The translations under genes and the position numbers were made by a program. The notes below the pieces were generated by a model. It was given only the letters and a program-made list of their open reading frames with translations. It ran no database searches and had not been told where the DNA came from. Positions 52,701 to 60,358 of a stretch of DNA of 64,000 bases are shown here, piece by piece. Location: assembly GCA_964516845.1 (NCBI GenBank), contig CAZEXP010000003.1, positions 1-64,000 of the forward strand. Direction: 5' to 3'. The first letter of the stretch is position 1. Every line of letters begins with the position of its first letter. The stretch comes from JAPEKQ01 sp964516845. GTDB taxonomy: Bacteria; Joyebacterota; Joyebacteria; Joyebacterales; Joyebacteraceae.

Positions 52701-53640
52701 GTTCGATGAGATACCGATCTGGAACACGAGCGACGTGCAGACATTCCAGGTCATCCTGCTTGACCAGGACTACTACCCGACACCGTCGGGTGATGGCCAG
52801 GTCCTCATCGTCTACAAGACCGTCAACGCGCCCACCGGATGCACCGTCGGGATCGAGAACTTCGACGAGACCACTGGTGTCCAGTACCTGTTCGACGGAG
52901 CCTACGACGGTCACGCTGCCCCGCTCACGAGCGGCTCGGCGCTGCTTTTCACGACGATCGCGCCGGTCGAGCCGGACATCCCGTGGCTCGTCCTCGAAGG
53001 CGTCACGATCGACGACGCCACGGGTGGGGACGGAAGCGGCACGGCAGGCCTTGGCGAGACGGTTGAGCTAACGATCGAACTGGGCAATCAGGGCGACACG
53101 AACGCGACGGACGTCTCGGCGATGCTCGTGTCCGGCTCCGCCGCGGCGACGATCGTGAGTGGCACAACGTCGTATCCGAACATCCCGATCGGCGGGACCG
53201 CCGACAACGACATCGCGCTCACCGTTGAGATCGCGGAGTCGCTGTCCGACACGGTGGCCACGCTGTGGCTGGAGCTCGAGTCAAACAGCGGCGGCTATCG
53301 AGGCGTCGTCCGGTGCGAACTCCACATTGATCTGAACGGCACCGGGGTGAGCGCCGTCCCGCTGGCATTCGGGCTGAGGCCGTGCTATCCGAACCCGTTC
53401 CGCGGTGGAACGAGCCTGCAGCTGTCCCTCCCCGCACCGACGGATGCGTCAATCAGGATCTACTCACCGGCCGGCCGGCTCGTCAGGACGCTCCAGGACG
53501 GGCGTCTCGGAGCGGGCACTCACACACTTGACTGGGACGGACAGGACTCCACCGGAAGGCGCGTCGCCAGTGGCGTCTACTTCGTGCGGGCTCACGCGGG
53601 AAGCCGGGAGGAATCGCGGAAGGTCGTGCTGCTGCGATAG
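49756..53640 (+). CDS. C25-peptidase-like surface protein with FlgD-like C-terminus
   Basis: 1294 aa from GTG 49756 (GAGGAGG upstream); the frame is open from 49696 without a ribosome site. Signal peptide about 10-37. Residues 170-540 resemble gingipain/C25 caspase-like peptidases (YILLVGDTEELP; VISATCATGIYHSDGF with the catalytic Cys), but the His motif is NFRGQAW, where GHG is expected, so catalysis may be lost or altered. Then CARDB-like/Ig modules (GNGDGLLSPGETADV, GGNASAGEVVGLTL, GSGTAGLGETVELT). The FlgD-like Ig terminus (CYPNPFRGGTS ... YSPAGRLVRTLQDG ... ASGVYFVRAHAG ... VVLLR) marks a sorting-domain cargo. PorU-type role is possible. Confidence 0.82.
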   Translation: MYPAPTPHRPAPSKLPVSAFLAVVLLASIVCAASAAADQLGVSQETAIELVENTTDRIVVRFEPDRAGLAESTFLQVPDRGRIEAFVEPAGAARVSEPGLMRGLRIVQVTFEPAAGVTGATVTLRATAEPGINEMTRRRTPLSPVFEDVYRSTVLNYREADRAADELVPGIAHGDMGRRDEIEYGARFLVIATPAYASIVDDLAEWRHLMGLQTMVVDLNTTGYTTSSIKSYIQTAYDTWSVPPEYILLVGDTEELPIYEDTTATDGYYAQLEGDDLFIDALIGRFTADSTGECATLVAKTLGYERTPVTSDPDWPASGTFMVADDFDDGDWIYYMNTWFIYDLMENAGFTEMDTLFHRNDVSQSEVYAAFNAGRGFANFRGQAWTTWPGAFNINPDYLLNGWKLPIVISATCATGIYHSDGFICEDIVRAGSATYPRGAVAFLGSNTAYPGSGRLARLRGAGDMAFFEQAFGENGGELGAAALAAKLAVFEFDGDTTEYKGWNLLGDPAMCVWTGQPQPLQVVHDEYFHESQSVFDVTVLSGGQILEGAVVACVKEGDIYAWGTTDAAGQVSFPLTPSSSGPFSVTVTARNHVPYEGSATALDSGSFLVYSNMVLDDTAGGNGDGLLSPGETADVTIALENTGDVGASSVAATLRILATEATLIDSVSSYGSVLPSEIAQGSPAYTIEAFASCPVGRQIPLELSITNGDTTRTIAPPVISIASGDLEIISTIVDDASPGGDAGGNASAGEVVGLTLTFENVGLCDVGNVTATLMSVDPYATVSSGTAFLGDINSNDIVSNATTPFVLSIAPDAPDGHELSLSIVLSGTGHSYTYGETLTLELPVAGPTMSLATGPDTYGYYCYDVGDSIYSAAPAYEWYDIASPGPGALIEEITDDDAATVEVHMPFGFVYYGNSYLIVSVCSNGFVSIGIEDYRFGSNSSIPSTDGPENMIAPFWDDLDPSASGDIYRWYDSENHRFIIQFDEIPIWNTSDVQTFQVILLDQDYYPTPSGDGQVLIVYKTVNAPTGCTVGIENFDETTGVQYLFDGAYDGHAAPLTSGSALLFTTIAPVEPDIPWLVLEGVTIDDATGGDGSGTAGLGETVELTIELGNQGDTNATDVSAMLVSGSAAATIVSGTTSYPNIPIGGTADNDIALTVEIAESLSDTVATLWLELESNSGGYRGVVRCELHIDLNGTGVSAVPLAFGLRPCYPNPFRGGTSLQLSLPAPTDASIRIYSPAGRLVRTLQDGRLGAGTHTLDWDGQDSTGRRVASGVYFVRAHAGSREESRKVVLLR

Positions 53641-53671
53641 TCAACCGGCGGACGCGAGTATCGGCAACAAA

Positions 53672-53702
53672 GCGGGGCCTCGTGCATTGCACGGGGCCCC
53701 GC
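53672..53702 (+). terminator. terminator after the C25-like gene (repeated hairpin type)
   Basis: GCGGGGCC-T-CGTGC-att-GCACG-G-GGCCCCGC. Near-identical to the hairpin at 55800-55828. Confidence 0.7.
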
Positions 53703-53854
53703 TCGTGTTCGATTCCCAAATGTTGCTCACCGATCCCGAACTATCTGTGATATTATCGTGATTGGCCTGAAGACAGGGCGGGGCGGACACGCTGTCCCGT
53801 CCGCCGTGCAAGGGTGTGGCCTGATGCCGCATCCGAACGAAAGGAGCGAGCACC

Positions 53855-55681
53855 ATGGGCGTCCGCGCACACACTGCTGTCCTGCTGACCCTCCTGTCCG
53901 TCGTCGCACTTCTGCTGCCCGCCGGCGTCGCCCACGCGACCGTGGTCTACGTCGACGCGAGCGCGGCCGGGCTCAACAATGGATCCAACTGGACGGACGC
54001 GTTCACCGACCTCCAGGACGGACTCGACGCGGCCACGGTTGCCGGAGATGAGATCTGGGCGGCAACCGGGACGTACTACCCGAGCGTCGAGGTCGGCGGG
54101 ACCGGCGACCAGTTCATGTCGTTCCAGCTCAAGAACGGCATTGCCGTGTACGGTGGCTTCGCCGGAAGCGAGGGTCTCCTGGAGGAGCGCGACTGGGAGA
54201 CGAACGTCGTCGTCATCTCCGGGGATATCGGCATTCCGGACGACAAGTCGGACAACTGCTACCACGTCTTCTACCACCCTGAGGATTCGTTTCTCGATGA
54301 GACCGCCGTGCTCGACGGCGTGACGATCACGAAGGGAAGCGCCTCCGCCCTCAGCGGGGACCATCGCCGCGGCGGCGGAATGTACAATGAGGATGCATCC
54401 CCGACGATCTCCAACTGCATCTTCATCGACAATGACGCGACCGGAAGCACGTCCTACTCCTACGGTGGCGCCATGCTCAACTACTACTCCTCCCCGTCCG
54501 TCACGAACTGCTCATTTATCGGGAACACCGCGGGGAAGGCCGGCGGCGCGATCGGTGCCATGTACGCTGCCCACCCGGTTGTGATCGACTGCCTCTTCGA
54601 CGGGAACGTCGGGGGGATAGAGAGCAGTGGCAACGGTGACGGAGGAGCTCTCTACGTCGGGAACAGCTGCAGCCCGCTCTTCGTTCGATGCGACTTCCTG
54701 AACAACGAGGCGAACTACAACGGCGGGGCCGCCTACAACTCCGGCGACACCTCCCTCCCAACATTCATCAGCTGCTCGTTCATCGACAACTCGGCCGCCC
54801 TGTACGGCGGGGCGATATACAACTCGAACGATACCACGACGATGATCCAGTGCATCGTCACGGGCAATGCGGGCACGGCCGGCAACGCGCACGGCGGTGC
54901 GATGTACAACTTCGCCGCCTCACCGATCATCACCAACTGCGTGTTCTATGGCAACGACTCCGGATGCGTCGGAGAAGGGATCTACAGCTACCAGTTCTCG
55001 GATCCGATCATCACCAACTGCATCCTGATGGGTGAAGACGTTCTCTACAGCGCGGCATCCTCGGAACCCGTCGTGACGTACTCCAATGTCGAGCAGGCCG
55101 GCTTCGACGACCCCGCGGATCACAACATTTCAGAGGATCCGTTGTTCGTGGACGCGGCGGGCGGCGACTTCGAGCTGCAGTCCGGGTCACCGTGCATAGA
55201 CGCCGGGAACAACGATGTCCTCCCCGCTGACTTCTGCGACCTCGACGGTGACAGCGATGTTCTCGAGGAGTTCCCGCTCGACTACTACGACAACGAGCGC
55301 AGGATCGATGATGACGCCACGACCGACACCGGCAACGGAACGGCTCCCATTGTCGACATGGGCGTCCACGAATACGGCAGTTCCTCATCCGTATCGGGTG
55401 TCCATGGTTCGCTCCGGCTCGCGAGCGCTCCGAACCCGTTCAACCCGTGCACGACGATCATGTTCGACCTGCCGCAGCCCGGGCGGGTCAGCCTGAGCGT
55501 CTATGACTGCCGCGGGAGACTCGTGAGGACGCTTGTGGATGCGGAGAGAAGCGCCGGACACCATGAGTTCGTCTGGACGGCCGCTGATCGGATGGGTCAG
55601 AAGGTGGCCTCCGGTGTCTACTTCTGTGTCCTGCGGTCCGCCGGCCGGGACGCCGTGAACAAGCTCATCCTGCTCAAGTAG
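53855..55681 (+). CDS. secreted right-handed beta-helix protein with FlgD-like C-terminus
   Basis: 608 aa; ATG after AAAGGAG. Signal peptide 1-28 (VAHATV). Residues 30-450 contain parallel-beta-helix repeats with GGAMYN, GGAIYNSN, ISNCIF, VTNCSFIGNTA, IITNCVFYGND (polymorphic outer-membrane protein style). Residues 525-608 are the FlgD-like sorting Ig (SAPNPFNPCTTIMFDLP ... YDCRGRLVRTLVD ... ASGVYFCVLR ... LILLK). Surface adhesin or carbohydrate-active; catalytic residues not visible. Confidence 0.82.
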   Translation: MGVRAHTAVLLTLLSVVALLLPAGVAHATVVYVDASAAGLNNGSNWTDAFTDLQDGLDAATVAGDEIWAATGTYYPSVEVGGTGDQFMSFQLKNGIAVYGGFAGSEGLLEERDWETNVVVISGDIGIPDDKSDNCYHVFYHPEDSFLDETAVLDGVTITKGSASALSGDHRRGGGMYNEDASPTISNCIFIDNDATGSTSYSYGGAMLNYYSSPSVTNCSFIGNTAGKAGGAIGAMYAAHPVVIDCLFDGNVGGIESSGNGDGGALYVGNSCSPLFVRCDFLNNEANYNGGAAYNSGDTSLPTFISCSFIDNSAALYGGAIYNSNDTTTMIQCIVTGNAGTAGNAHGGAMYNFAASPIITNCVFYGNDSGCVGEGIYSYQFSDPIITNCILMGEDVLYSAASSEPVVTYSNVEQAGFDDPADHNISEDPLFVDAAGGDFELQSGSPCIDAGNNDVLPADFCDLDGDSDVLEEFPLDYYDNERRIDDDATTDTGNGTAPIVDMGVHEYGSSSSVSGVHGSLRLASAPNPFNPCTTIMFDLPQPGRVSLSVYDCRGRLVRTLVDAERSAGHHEFVWTAADRMGQKVASGVYFCVLRSAGRDAVNKLILLK

Positions 55682-55687
55682 CTGGCC

Positions 55688-55792
55688 GCTGCCGTGAGCG
55701 GCAGCAGCTTGGGAGTCGCTGGCGCGACTCCAGGCCTGGTGGTTGCCGCGCAATCGCAGACGCGGGGTGACAGAGCAAGCTCGCGGTGTCAC
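55688..55792. repeat. array of three short hairpins
   Basis: GCTGCCG/CGGCAGC (55688-55705), GGAGTCG/CGACTCC (55712-55731) and GTGACA/TGTCAC (55767-55792), all within 110 nt between a stop and the terminator at 55800. They could form a compact structured 3' region; no coding frame there. Confidence 0.55.
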
Positions 55793-55799
55793 AACACAT

Positions 55800-55828
55800 C
55801 GGGGCCCCGTGCATGGCACGGGGCCCCG
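55800..55828. terminator. bidirectional terminator, repeated hairpin type
   Basis: Perfect CGGGGCCCCGTGC-atg-GCACGGGGCCCCG between the converging genes ending at 55681 and 55863. Confidence 0.75.
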
Positions 55829-55862
55829 ATCGCTTCGTAACCTTGAGTGCTGCGCTTTCGAA

Positions 55863-56657
55863 CTAGCGGAAGTCGGCCTTGATCGTTCCCCAGGACATCG
55901 GTTCCACGGGCGTCTGCTCCTGGAACTCGATCGTCATCGCGCCGGTGTTGTTCCCCATCGCGTCGACGGTCTCATCGAGCAGGAAGCAGTAGACCCAGCC
56001 GCTCGAATGCGGCGTGATCGGGTACTCCTCACCAACCTCGAGCACCTTGAAGATCGGGTGGTACGGACGGCTCATGTGCCGGTGGAACAGGCAGACGCCG
56101 TCAAACACGCCGCTCGGATCTCCGTTCGTCGCGGCGTCGCCGCTGACGCTCGTGCCGTAGGTCTGCTCGCCGACCAGGATCTTCTTCGCGGCGCCGAACT
56201 CCTCGAGACCGATGCAGTTGAACATCGCCTGGATCGTGATCATCTCGCGGTAGCCGCCGGGTCCCGTCACCGTGACGTACATGAACCCGCTGTTGTCGGC
56301 CGTGTCCTTCATCGACTTGTCGACGATGAACGCGTAGAAGTCGCTGGCGCTCGCGGTGAACGTGTACATATCGCCCTTGTTCACAACGGCCATCTTCGGG
56401 TGCACCGGCGACGAACCGTCGTAGTAGTAGATGAAGACGCCGTCATACTCGGCGTCATCGTAGAAGCTGGCCTTGGCGTCGCCGTCAACCGTCACCGTGT
56501 ACTTGGCGCCCGGCGTCAGCGTAAGGTGCGGAGCGTTCAGCGTGCGGATCGCGATGCAGTTCTTGTACGCGTCGACCGCCTGATACTCGGTGGCGACCGC
56601 GGAGACGGTCAGCACGAGCAGAACGAGGACGGTCACGACAGCATAGCTCTTCATCAT
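55863..56657 (-). CDS. secreted protein with C-terminal WGxIK motif
   Basis: 264 aa from ATG 56657 (second ATG 3 nt in). Signal peptide 1-21 (VLVLLVLTVSAVAT). No family recognised. It is beta-rich (YTVTVDGDAKASFYDDAEYDGVFIYYYDG, VFDGVCLFHRHMSRPYHPIF) with a putative sandwich fold. Ends PVEPMSWGTIKADFR, the shared motif with F for Y. Promoter TTGACC/17/TATTCT upstream. Confidence 0.68.
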   Translation of the reverse strand: MMKSYAVVTVLVLLVLTVSAVATEYQAVDAYKNCIAIRTLNAPHLTLTPGAKYTVTVDGDAKASFYDDAEYDGVFIYYYDGSSPVHPKMAVVNKGDMYTFTASASDFYAFIVDKSMKDTADNSGFMYVTVTGPGGYREMITIQAMFNCIGLEEFGAAKKILVGEQTYGTSVSGDAATNGDPSGVFDGVCLFHRHMSRPYHPIFKVLEVGEEYPITPHSSGWVYCFLLDETVDAMGNNTGAMTIEFQEQTPVEPMSWGTIKADFR

Positions 56658-56717
56658 GGGCTCCCTACCCTCCCTGTTTGAACACTGATGCGTCGATATG
56701 TTGTTTCCCTATCTTCG

Positions 56718-56746
56718 AGAATAGCACACATTAGTGCTCCGGTCAA
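56718..56746 (-). promoter_or_regulatory. promoter of the 264-aa secreted protein
   Basis: Minus strand TTGACC (56746-56741), 17-nt spacer, TATTCT (56723-56718). Confidence 0.65.
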
Positions 56747-56830
56747 GCAGGCTTCGGCCGCGCGCGGCCGCGGCGTTCCGTGGTACGCTCGCCGCAACCG
56801 CTCCACAGGCCCGGTCACAGCGGAGGACAC

Positions 56831-57412
56831 GTGCCCACACCGCTTCTCATCCTCATCGCCTACGTCCTCGGCTCGGTCTCGCCGGCCTACCACGTCTGTC
56901 GCATCCTTCGAGGATGCGACCTCCGGACGCTGGACAGCGGCAACCTGGGAGCTCGCAATGTGGGACGTGTGCTTGGCGCGTGGGCGGGCGTCGTCGTGCT
57001 CGTTCTCGACGGCGCCAAGGGGTATGCTGCCGTCGCCATCGCGCATGGTGCCGGCGCCCCACCGTGGCTCGCAGTCGCCTGCGGCGCGGTCGCGGTCGTC
57101 GGCCACAACTGGCCTTTCTATCTCGGATTCCGCGGAGGGCGCGGCGCCGCCACGGTCGCCGGCGCCGGCCTCGCGCTTCTCCCACTCGAGATGGCGCTCG
57201 GCCTCGCAGCCTGCCTTATCCTCCTCAGGACGATTCACAGCCTCTACATCGGCGGCCTCGTCGCGATCGCCGGTTCCACCACGCTCGCTCTTCTCCTCGG
57301 AAGAGAGGGCGTCATCGCGTGGAGCCCGGTCCTGCTCTGCGTCCCCCTGCTTCTCCGTCATGTCCCGGACATCGCGCTCCACCTCCGAAGCGGGCGACGG
57401 CGGGTCCCATAG
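56831..57412 (+). CDS. plsY: glycerol-3-phosphate acyltransferase PlsY
   Basis: 193 aa from GTG 56831 (CGGAGGACAC), upstream frame ignored. Five or so transmembrane segments. Motifs SGNLGARNVGRVLG (acyl-phosphate/G3P binding), LDGAKG and GHNWPFYLGFRGGRGAAT match PlsY, which acylates G3P with acyl-phosphate in phospholipid synthesis. Length is a little shorter than typical (about 200). No plsX is nearby. Confidence 0.88.
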   Translation: MPTPLLILIAYVLGSVSPAYHVCRILRGCDLRTLDSGNLGARNVGRVLGAWAGVVVLVLDGAKGYAAVAIAHGAGAPPWLAVACGAVAVVGHNWPFYLGFRGGRGAATVAGAGLALLPLEMALGLAACLILLRTIHSLYIGGLVAIAGSTTLALLLGREGVIAWSPVLLCVPLLLRHVPDIALHLRSGRRRVP

Positions 57413-57473
57413 CAGACGATCCGCGGGGCGCGAGACAGTTCCCTCGGAACACCACAACAGGCGGAACACGAGA

Positions 57474-57504
57474 AGAGGCGGAGCCCGCTACGGGCTCCGC
57501 CTCT
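57474..57504. terminator. bidirectional terminator between plsY and a PEP-CTERM gene
   Basis: AGAGGCGGAGCCCG-cta-CGGGCTCCGCCTCT, perfect. Confidence 0.8.
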
Positions 57505-57576
57505 CTGTCGGATACGGGGTCTGCTTCCCGAGCGCGGTGATACCCGCGCGCGAAAGCAGCCAGTGTCAGTACGAGT

Positions 57577-58239
57577 CTACTTCCTGAACCGGCGTCTCGT
57601 CACCGCGCCAAGTCCGATCAGACCGCTGCCGAGCAGCAGCAGCGTCGACGGCTCGGGGATCGGCGGCGGCGTGCCGTTGCCGTCGTGAACCATCACGTCG
57701 TCAACGTACCAGCCCTCGTAGGTGTTGAACATATTGTCAACCGTGTCGAACGTGAAGCAGATCTGCGCATGCGCCTCGCCCGCGAGAACACTGGTGAGAT
57801 CGGCGCCGAGAAGGTTCCACTGACCCTGCTCGAACGTCTGGATGTCGGGCGGCAGGTAGTGCCACCCGAAGATCGGCGCGGTGCTGTAACCGACATGCGC
57901 GACATCAAACTCATTCGGCGCGTTCTCGGTCTGCAGCCACGAGGCGAACTGGAAGTGCACCTCGGTCGCCGAGCTGAGATCCATGACCGGCGTCATCATC
58001 GTGCCGAAGCTCATACCGATGTCGTAATTGGGTGGTGCGCCGGTGGCCGGGCGCTGGTTGTATGCCGCGCACCATTCACCGCTGTTCGAGCGGTAGTCCT
58101 CGATGTGCCAGAGCGAGTTGTAACCGGAGTGCGTCCATCCACCCTGGTAGTTCTCGAAATCCTCATGCAGGAAGTACGTCGCCTGCGCCATCGGTGCCGC
58201 GATCATCATCGCGAGCGCGATCATCACGATCATCTTCAT
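57577..58239 (-). CDS. PEP-CTERM secreted protein, paralogue A
   Basis: 220 aa from ATG 58239 (GGGGGGGAGAG upstream). Signal peptide 1-20. A beta-sandwich (MAM/choice-of-anchor type) is followed by the PEP-CTERM tail IPEPSTLLLLGSGLIGLGAVTRRRFRK: Pro-Glu-Pro, a hydrophobic helix and basic end, recognised by an exosortase. Sequence is parallel to the gene at 58452. No exosortase gene in the window. Confidence 0.82.
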   Translation of the reverse strand: MKMIVMIALAMMIAAPMAQATYFLHEDFENYQGGWTHSGYNSLWHIEDYRSNSGEWCAAYNQRPATGAPPNYDIGMSFGTMMTPVMDLSSATEVHFQFASWLQTENAPNEFDVAHVGYSTAPIFGWHYLPPDIQTFEQGQWNLLGADLTSVLAGEAHAQICFTFDTVDNMFNTYEGWYVDDVMVHDGNGTPPPIPEPSTLLLLGSGLIGLGAVTRRRFRK

Positions 58240-58288
58240 GGTTCTCTCCCCCCCGTTGTCCGATACCTTCGACTGACACCCAGAAGAG

Positions 58289-58317
58289 AGTGTATCGCAT
58301 ATGGCCGAAGGTGTCAA
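58289..58317 (-). promoter_or_regulatory. promoter of PEP-CTERM paralogue A
   Basis: Minus strand TTGACA (58317-58312), 17-nt spacer, TACACT (58294-58289). Confidence 0.75.
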
Positions 58318-58389
58318 GCCCAAGATGAAGATTTTCCGGACTGCCGACGCCATGGCGACCCGACATGGCAGGCGTTCCTGCCTGACGCA

Positions 58390-58424
58390 GAATGGGGCGG
58401 ATACCCTGGGTATCCGCCCCATTC
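58390..58424 (-). terminator. terminator of PEP-CTERM paralogue B
   Basis: GAATGGGGCGGATACC-ctg-GGTATCCGCCCCATTC, a perfect 16-bp stem 28 nt past the stop at 58452. Confidence 0.8.
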
Positions 58425-58451
58425 AGATATGCTTCAGTAATTGCGCCCGAA

Positions 58452-59105
58452 CTATGACCGTCGTCTGCGAACGACCGCTCCGAGGCCCAGCAGGCCGGAG
58501 CCGAGAAGCAGCAGCGTCGAGGGCTCAGGGACCGGCGACTGACAGGTCTCGCCGGCCATCTGGATATTGTCCAGGTACCAGCCCTCTCCGGAGTTGAAGA
58601 ACGGGCCGATCGAATCGAAGTAGAAACCGATGCGGACATGGTCCATCCCCGCGAGCATCGACAGGTCCGCTCCCAGGTGGTTCCACTGCGACTGCTGGAA
58701 CGCCTGGATGTCCGGAACGAGCGGCACCCACGGAAGCGCGTCGGCCTGGATCATCACCAGCGAGATGTCGAGCGGCAACGGGCAGTCGCCCGTGTCAAGC
58801 CACGAGTAGAAGTCCAGGTTCACCGATGTCGCTGCCGAGAGATCCAGCCACGGAGATGCCGCCAGACCCCAGTTGAAGCCAACATCGTATCCGTAGTCCG
58901 GGCCGCCGGTGTTGTACGCGGCGCTGCACGTTCCCTCGTAGGCGCGATGGTCTTCGACATGCCAGAGCGAGCCGGACTGGCCGTTGATCGCACCGTAGGC
59001 TTCCCACCCGGTCGGCTCACCCTCGAAGCCCTCGTAGAGAAACACTGTCGCTGACGCTGTTCCCGCCAGGAGAAGCACCGCAGCTATGATCGCAAGATTC
59101 CTCAC
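58452..59105 (-). CDS. PEP-CTERM secreted protein, paralogue B
   Basis: 217 aa. Signal peptide 1-19. Same plan as the gene at 57577 (FLYEGFEGE, SLWHVEDHRAYEGTCSAAYN; FNSGEGWYLDNIQM) and the tail VPEPSTLLLLGSGLLGLGAVVRRRRS. Tandem duplicates. Own promoter 91 nt upstream. Confidence 0.82.
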   Translation of the reverse strand: MRNLAIIAAVLLLAGTASATVFLYEGFEGEPTGWEAYGAINGQSGSLWHVEDHRAYEGTCSAAYNTGGPDYGYDVGFNWGLAASPWLDLSAATSVNLDFYSWLDTGDCPLPLDISLVMIQADALPWVPLVPDIQAFQQSQWNHLGADLSMLAGMDHVRIGFYFDSIGPFFNSGEGWYLDNIQMAGETCQSPVPEPSTLLLLGSGLLGLGAVVRRRRS

Positions 59106-59195
59106 AGCTCCCCCTTTTTTTCCTGATCAACCGTGTGACTTCATGTCTGATCCCATCCATCTTGACGACTCGGCGGAATCATCCGCACAATAGCG

Positions 59196-59224
59196 ATTCT
59201 CTCACAGCATCCAGCTCTAGTCAA
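59196..59224 (-). promoter_or_regulatory. promoter of PEP-CTERM paralogue B
   Basis: Minus strand TTGACT (59224-59219), 17-nt spacer, GAGAAT (59201-59196). Confidence 0.6.
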
Positions 59225-59286
59225 GGAGAAAATCCATCGAGACAATCATGCTCCGGAAAACCGACGGGTCGCACGCCGATGCGACC

Positions 59287-59315
59287 TTGCGGTCGGAGAT
59301 GCAAGGCTCTACCAT
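59287..59315 (+). promoter_or_regulatory. promoter of hflK-hflC
   Basis: TTGCGG (59287-59292), 17-nt spacer, TACCAT (59310-59315). Weak -35; 54 nt before the GTG at 59369. Confidence 0.45.
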
Positions 59316-59368
59316 GACGGCACATCTGACGGACGACCGTCTTCTCACCTCAGCAAGGAGCCGCCATC

Positions 59369-60358
59369 GTGGAATACGATGACGAGATGCGGGTTCACCA
59401 GAATCGCACGATCCAGTTCCCGCCGCTCAACACGGGGGTCTGGCGCTGGATCGCGCTCGGGATCCTCGGCCTGATCTTCGTCACGACGACGTTCTACTCG
59501 GTGGCGACCGACGAGGTCGGCGTCGTCAAGCGGCTCGGCTCGTACAGCCGGACAGTGCAGCCCGGTCTCCACTTCAAGCTGCCGTTCGCGCTCGAGAAGG
59601 TTCACAAGGTGCGGGTGCGACACGTGTTCAAGGAGGAGTTCGGTTTCGCGACGGCGCTGGCCGGCGTCCGGACGACCTACCAGCGCGGAGACTTCACCGC
59701 GGAGTCGCTCATGCTCACGGGCGATCTCAACGCAGCGGTCGTGGAGTGGATCGTCCAGTACCAGGTGAAGGATCCGGCCCTCTACCTCTTCAAGGTGCGA
59801 GGTGTTCCGGAGACGATCCGGGACGTCGCCGAGTCGGCAATGCGTCAGATCGTGGGTGACCGCAGCGTCACCGAAGTGCTCACGGTGGGACGCGTCGAGG
59901 TAGCCAACGAGGTCGCGCTCCGGATGCAGGAGATGCTCGACACGTATGAGACGGGGATCGAGATCGTGACCGTCAACCTCAAGGACGTCAATCCTCCCGA
60001 CGCTGTCAAGCCGTCCTTCAACGAGGTCAACCAGGCAAAGCAGGAACGCGAGCGGATGATCAACGAGGCGTGGTCGGAATACAACAAGGCGATCCCGGCT
60101 GCCGAGGGTGAGGCGCAGCGAGTCATTCGGGACGCGGAAGGGTACGCTCTGGCACGCGTGAATCGCTCCCAGGGCGACGCTGAACGCTTCGTGGCCGTCT
60201 GGCGCGAATACTCGCGCGCGAAGGATGTAACGAAGCGCAGACTCTATCTTGAGACGATGAGTGAGATCCTGCCCAACATCGACAGGAAGTTCATCGTCGA
60301 CCCCGACTTCGAGAACCTCGTCCCGCTCCTTCAGTTCGAGACGAAGGGAGGCCAGTGA
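59369..60358 (+). CDS. hflK: HflK (SPFH/prohibitin-family FtsH modulator)
   Basis: 329 aa from GTG 59369 (AAGGAG upstream). One N-terminal helix (WIALGILGLIFVTTTFYSV), then SPFH/band-7 (EVGVVKRLGSYSRTVQPGLHFKLPFALEKVHKV) and a coiled coil (EVNQAKQERERMINEAWSEYNKAIPAAEGEAQRVI). Works with HflC in a membrane complex that controls FtsH. N-terminal Gly/Pro-rich extension of E. coli HflK is short here. Stop TGA overlaps hflC ATG. Confidence 0.93.
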   Translation: MEYDDEMRVHQNRTIQFPPLNTGVWRWIALGILGLIFVTTTFYSVATDEVGVVKRLGSYSRTVQPGLHFKLPFALEKVHKVRVRHVFKEEFGFATALAGVRTTYQRGDFTAESLMLTGDLNAAVVEWIVQYQVKDPALYLFKVRGVPETIRDVAESAMRQIVGDRSVTEVLTVGRVEVANEVALRMQEMLDTYETGIEIVTVNLKDVNPPDAVKPSFNEVNQAKQERERMINEAWSEYNKAIPAAEGEAQRVIRDAEGYALARVNRSQGDAERFVAVWREYSRAKDVTKRRLYLETMSEILPNIDRKFIVDPDFENLVPLLQFETKGGQ

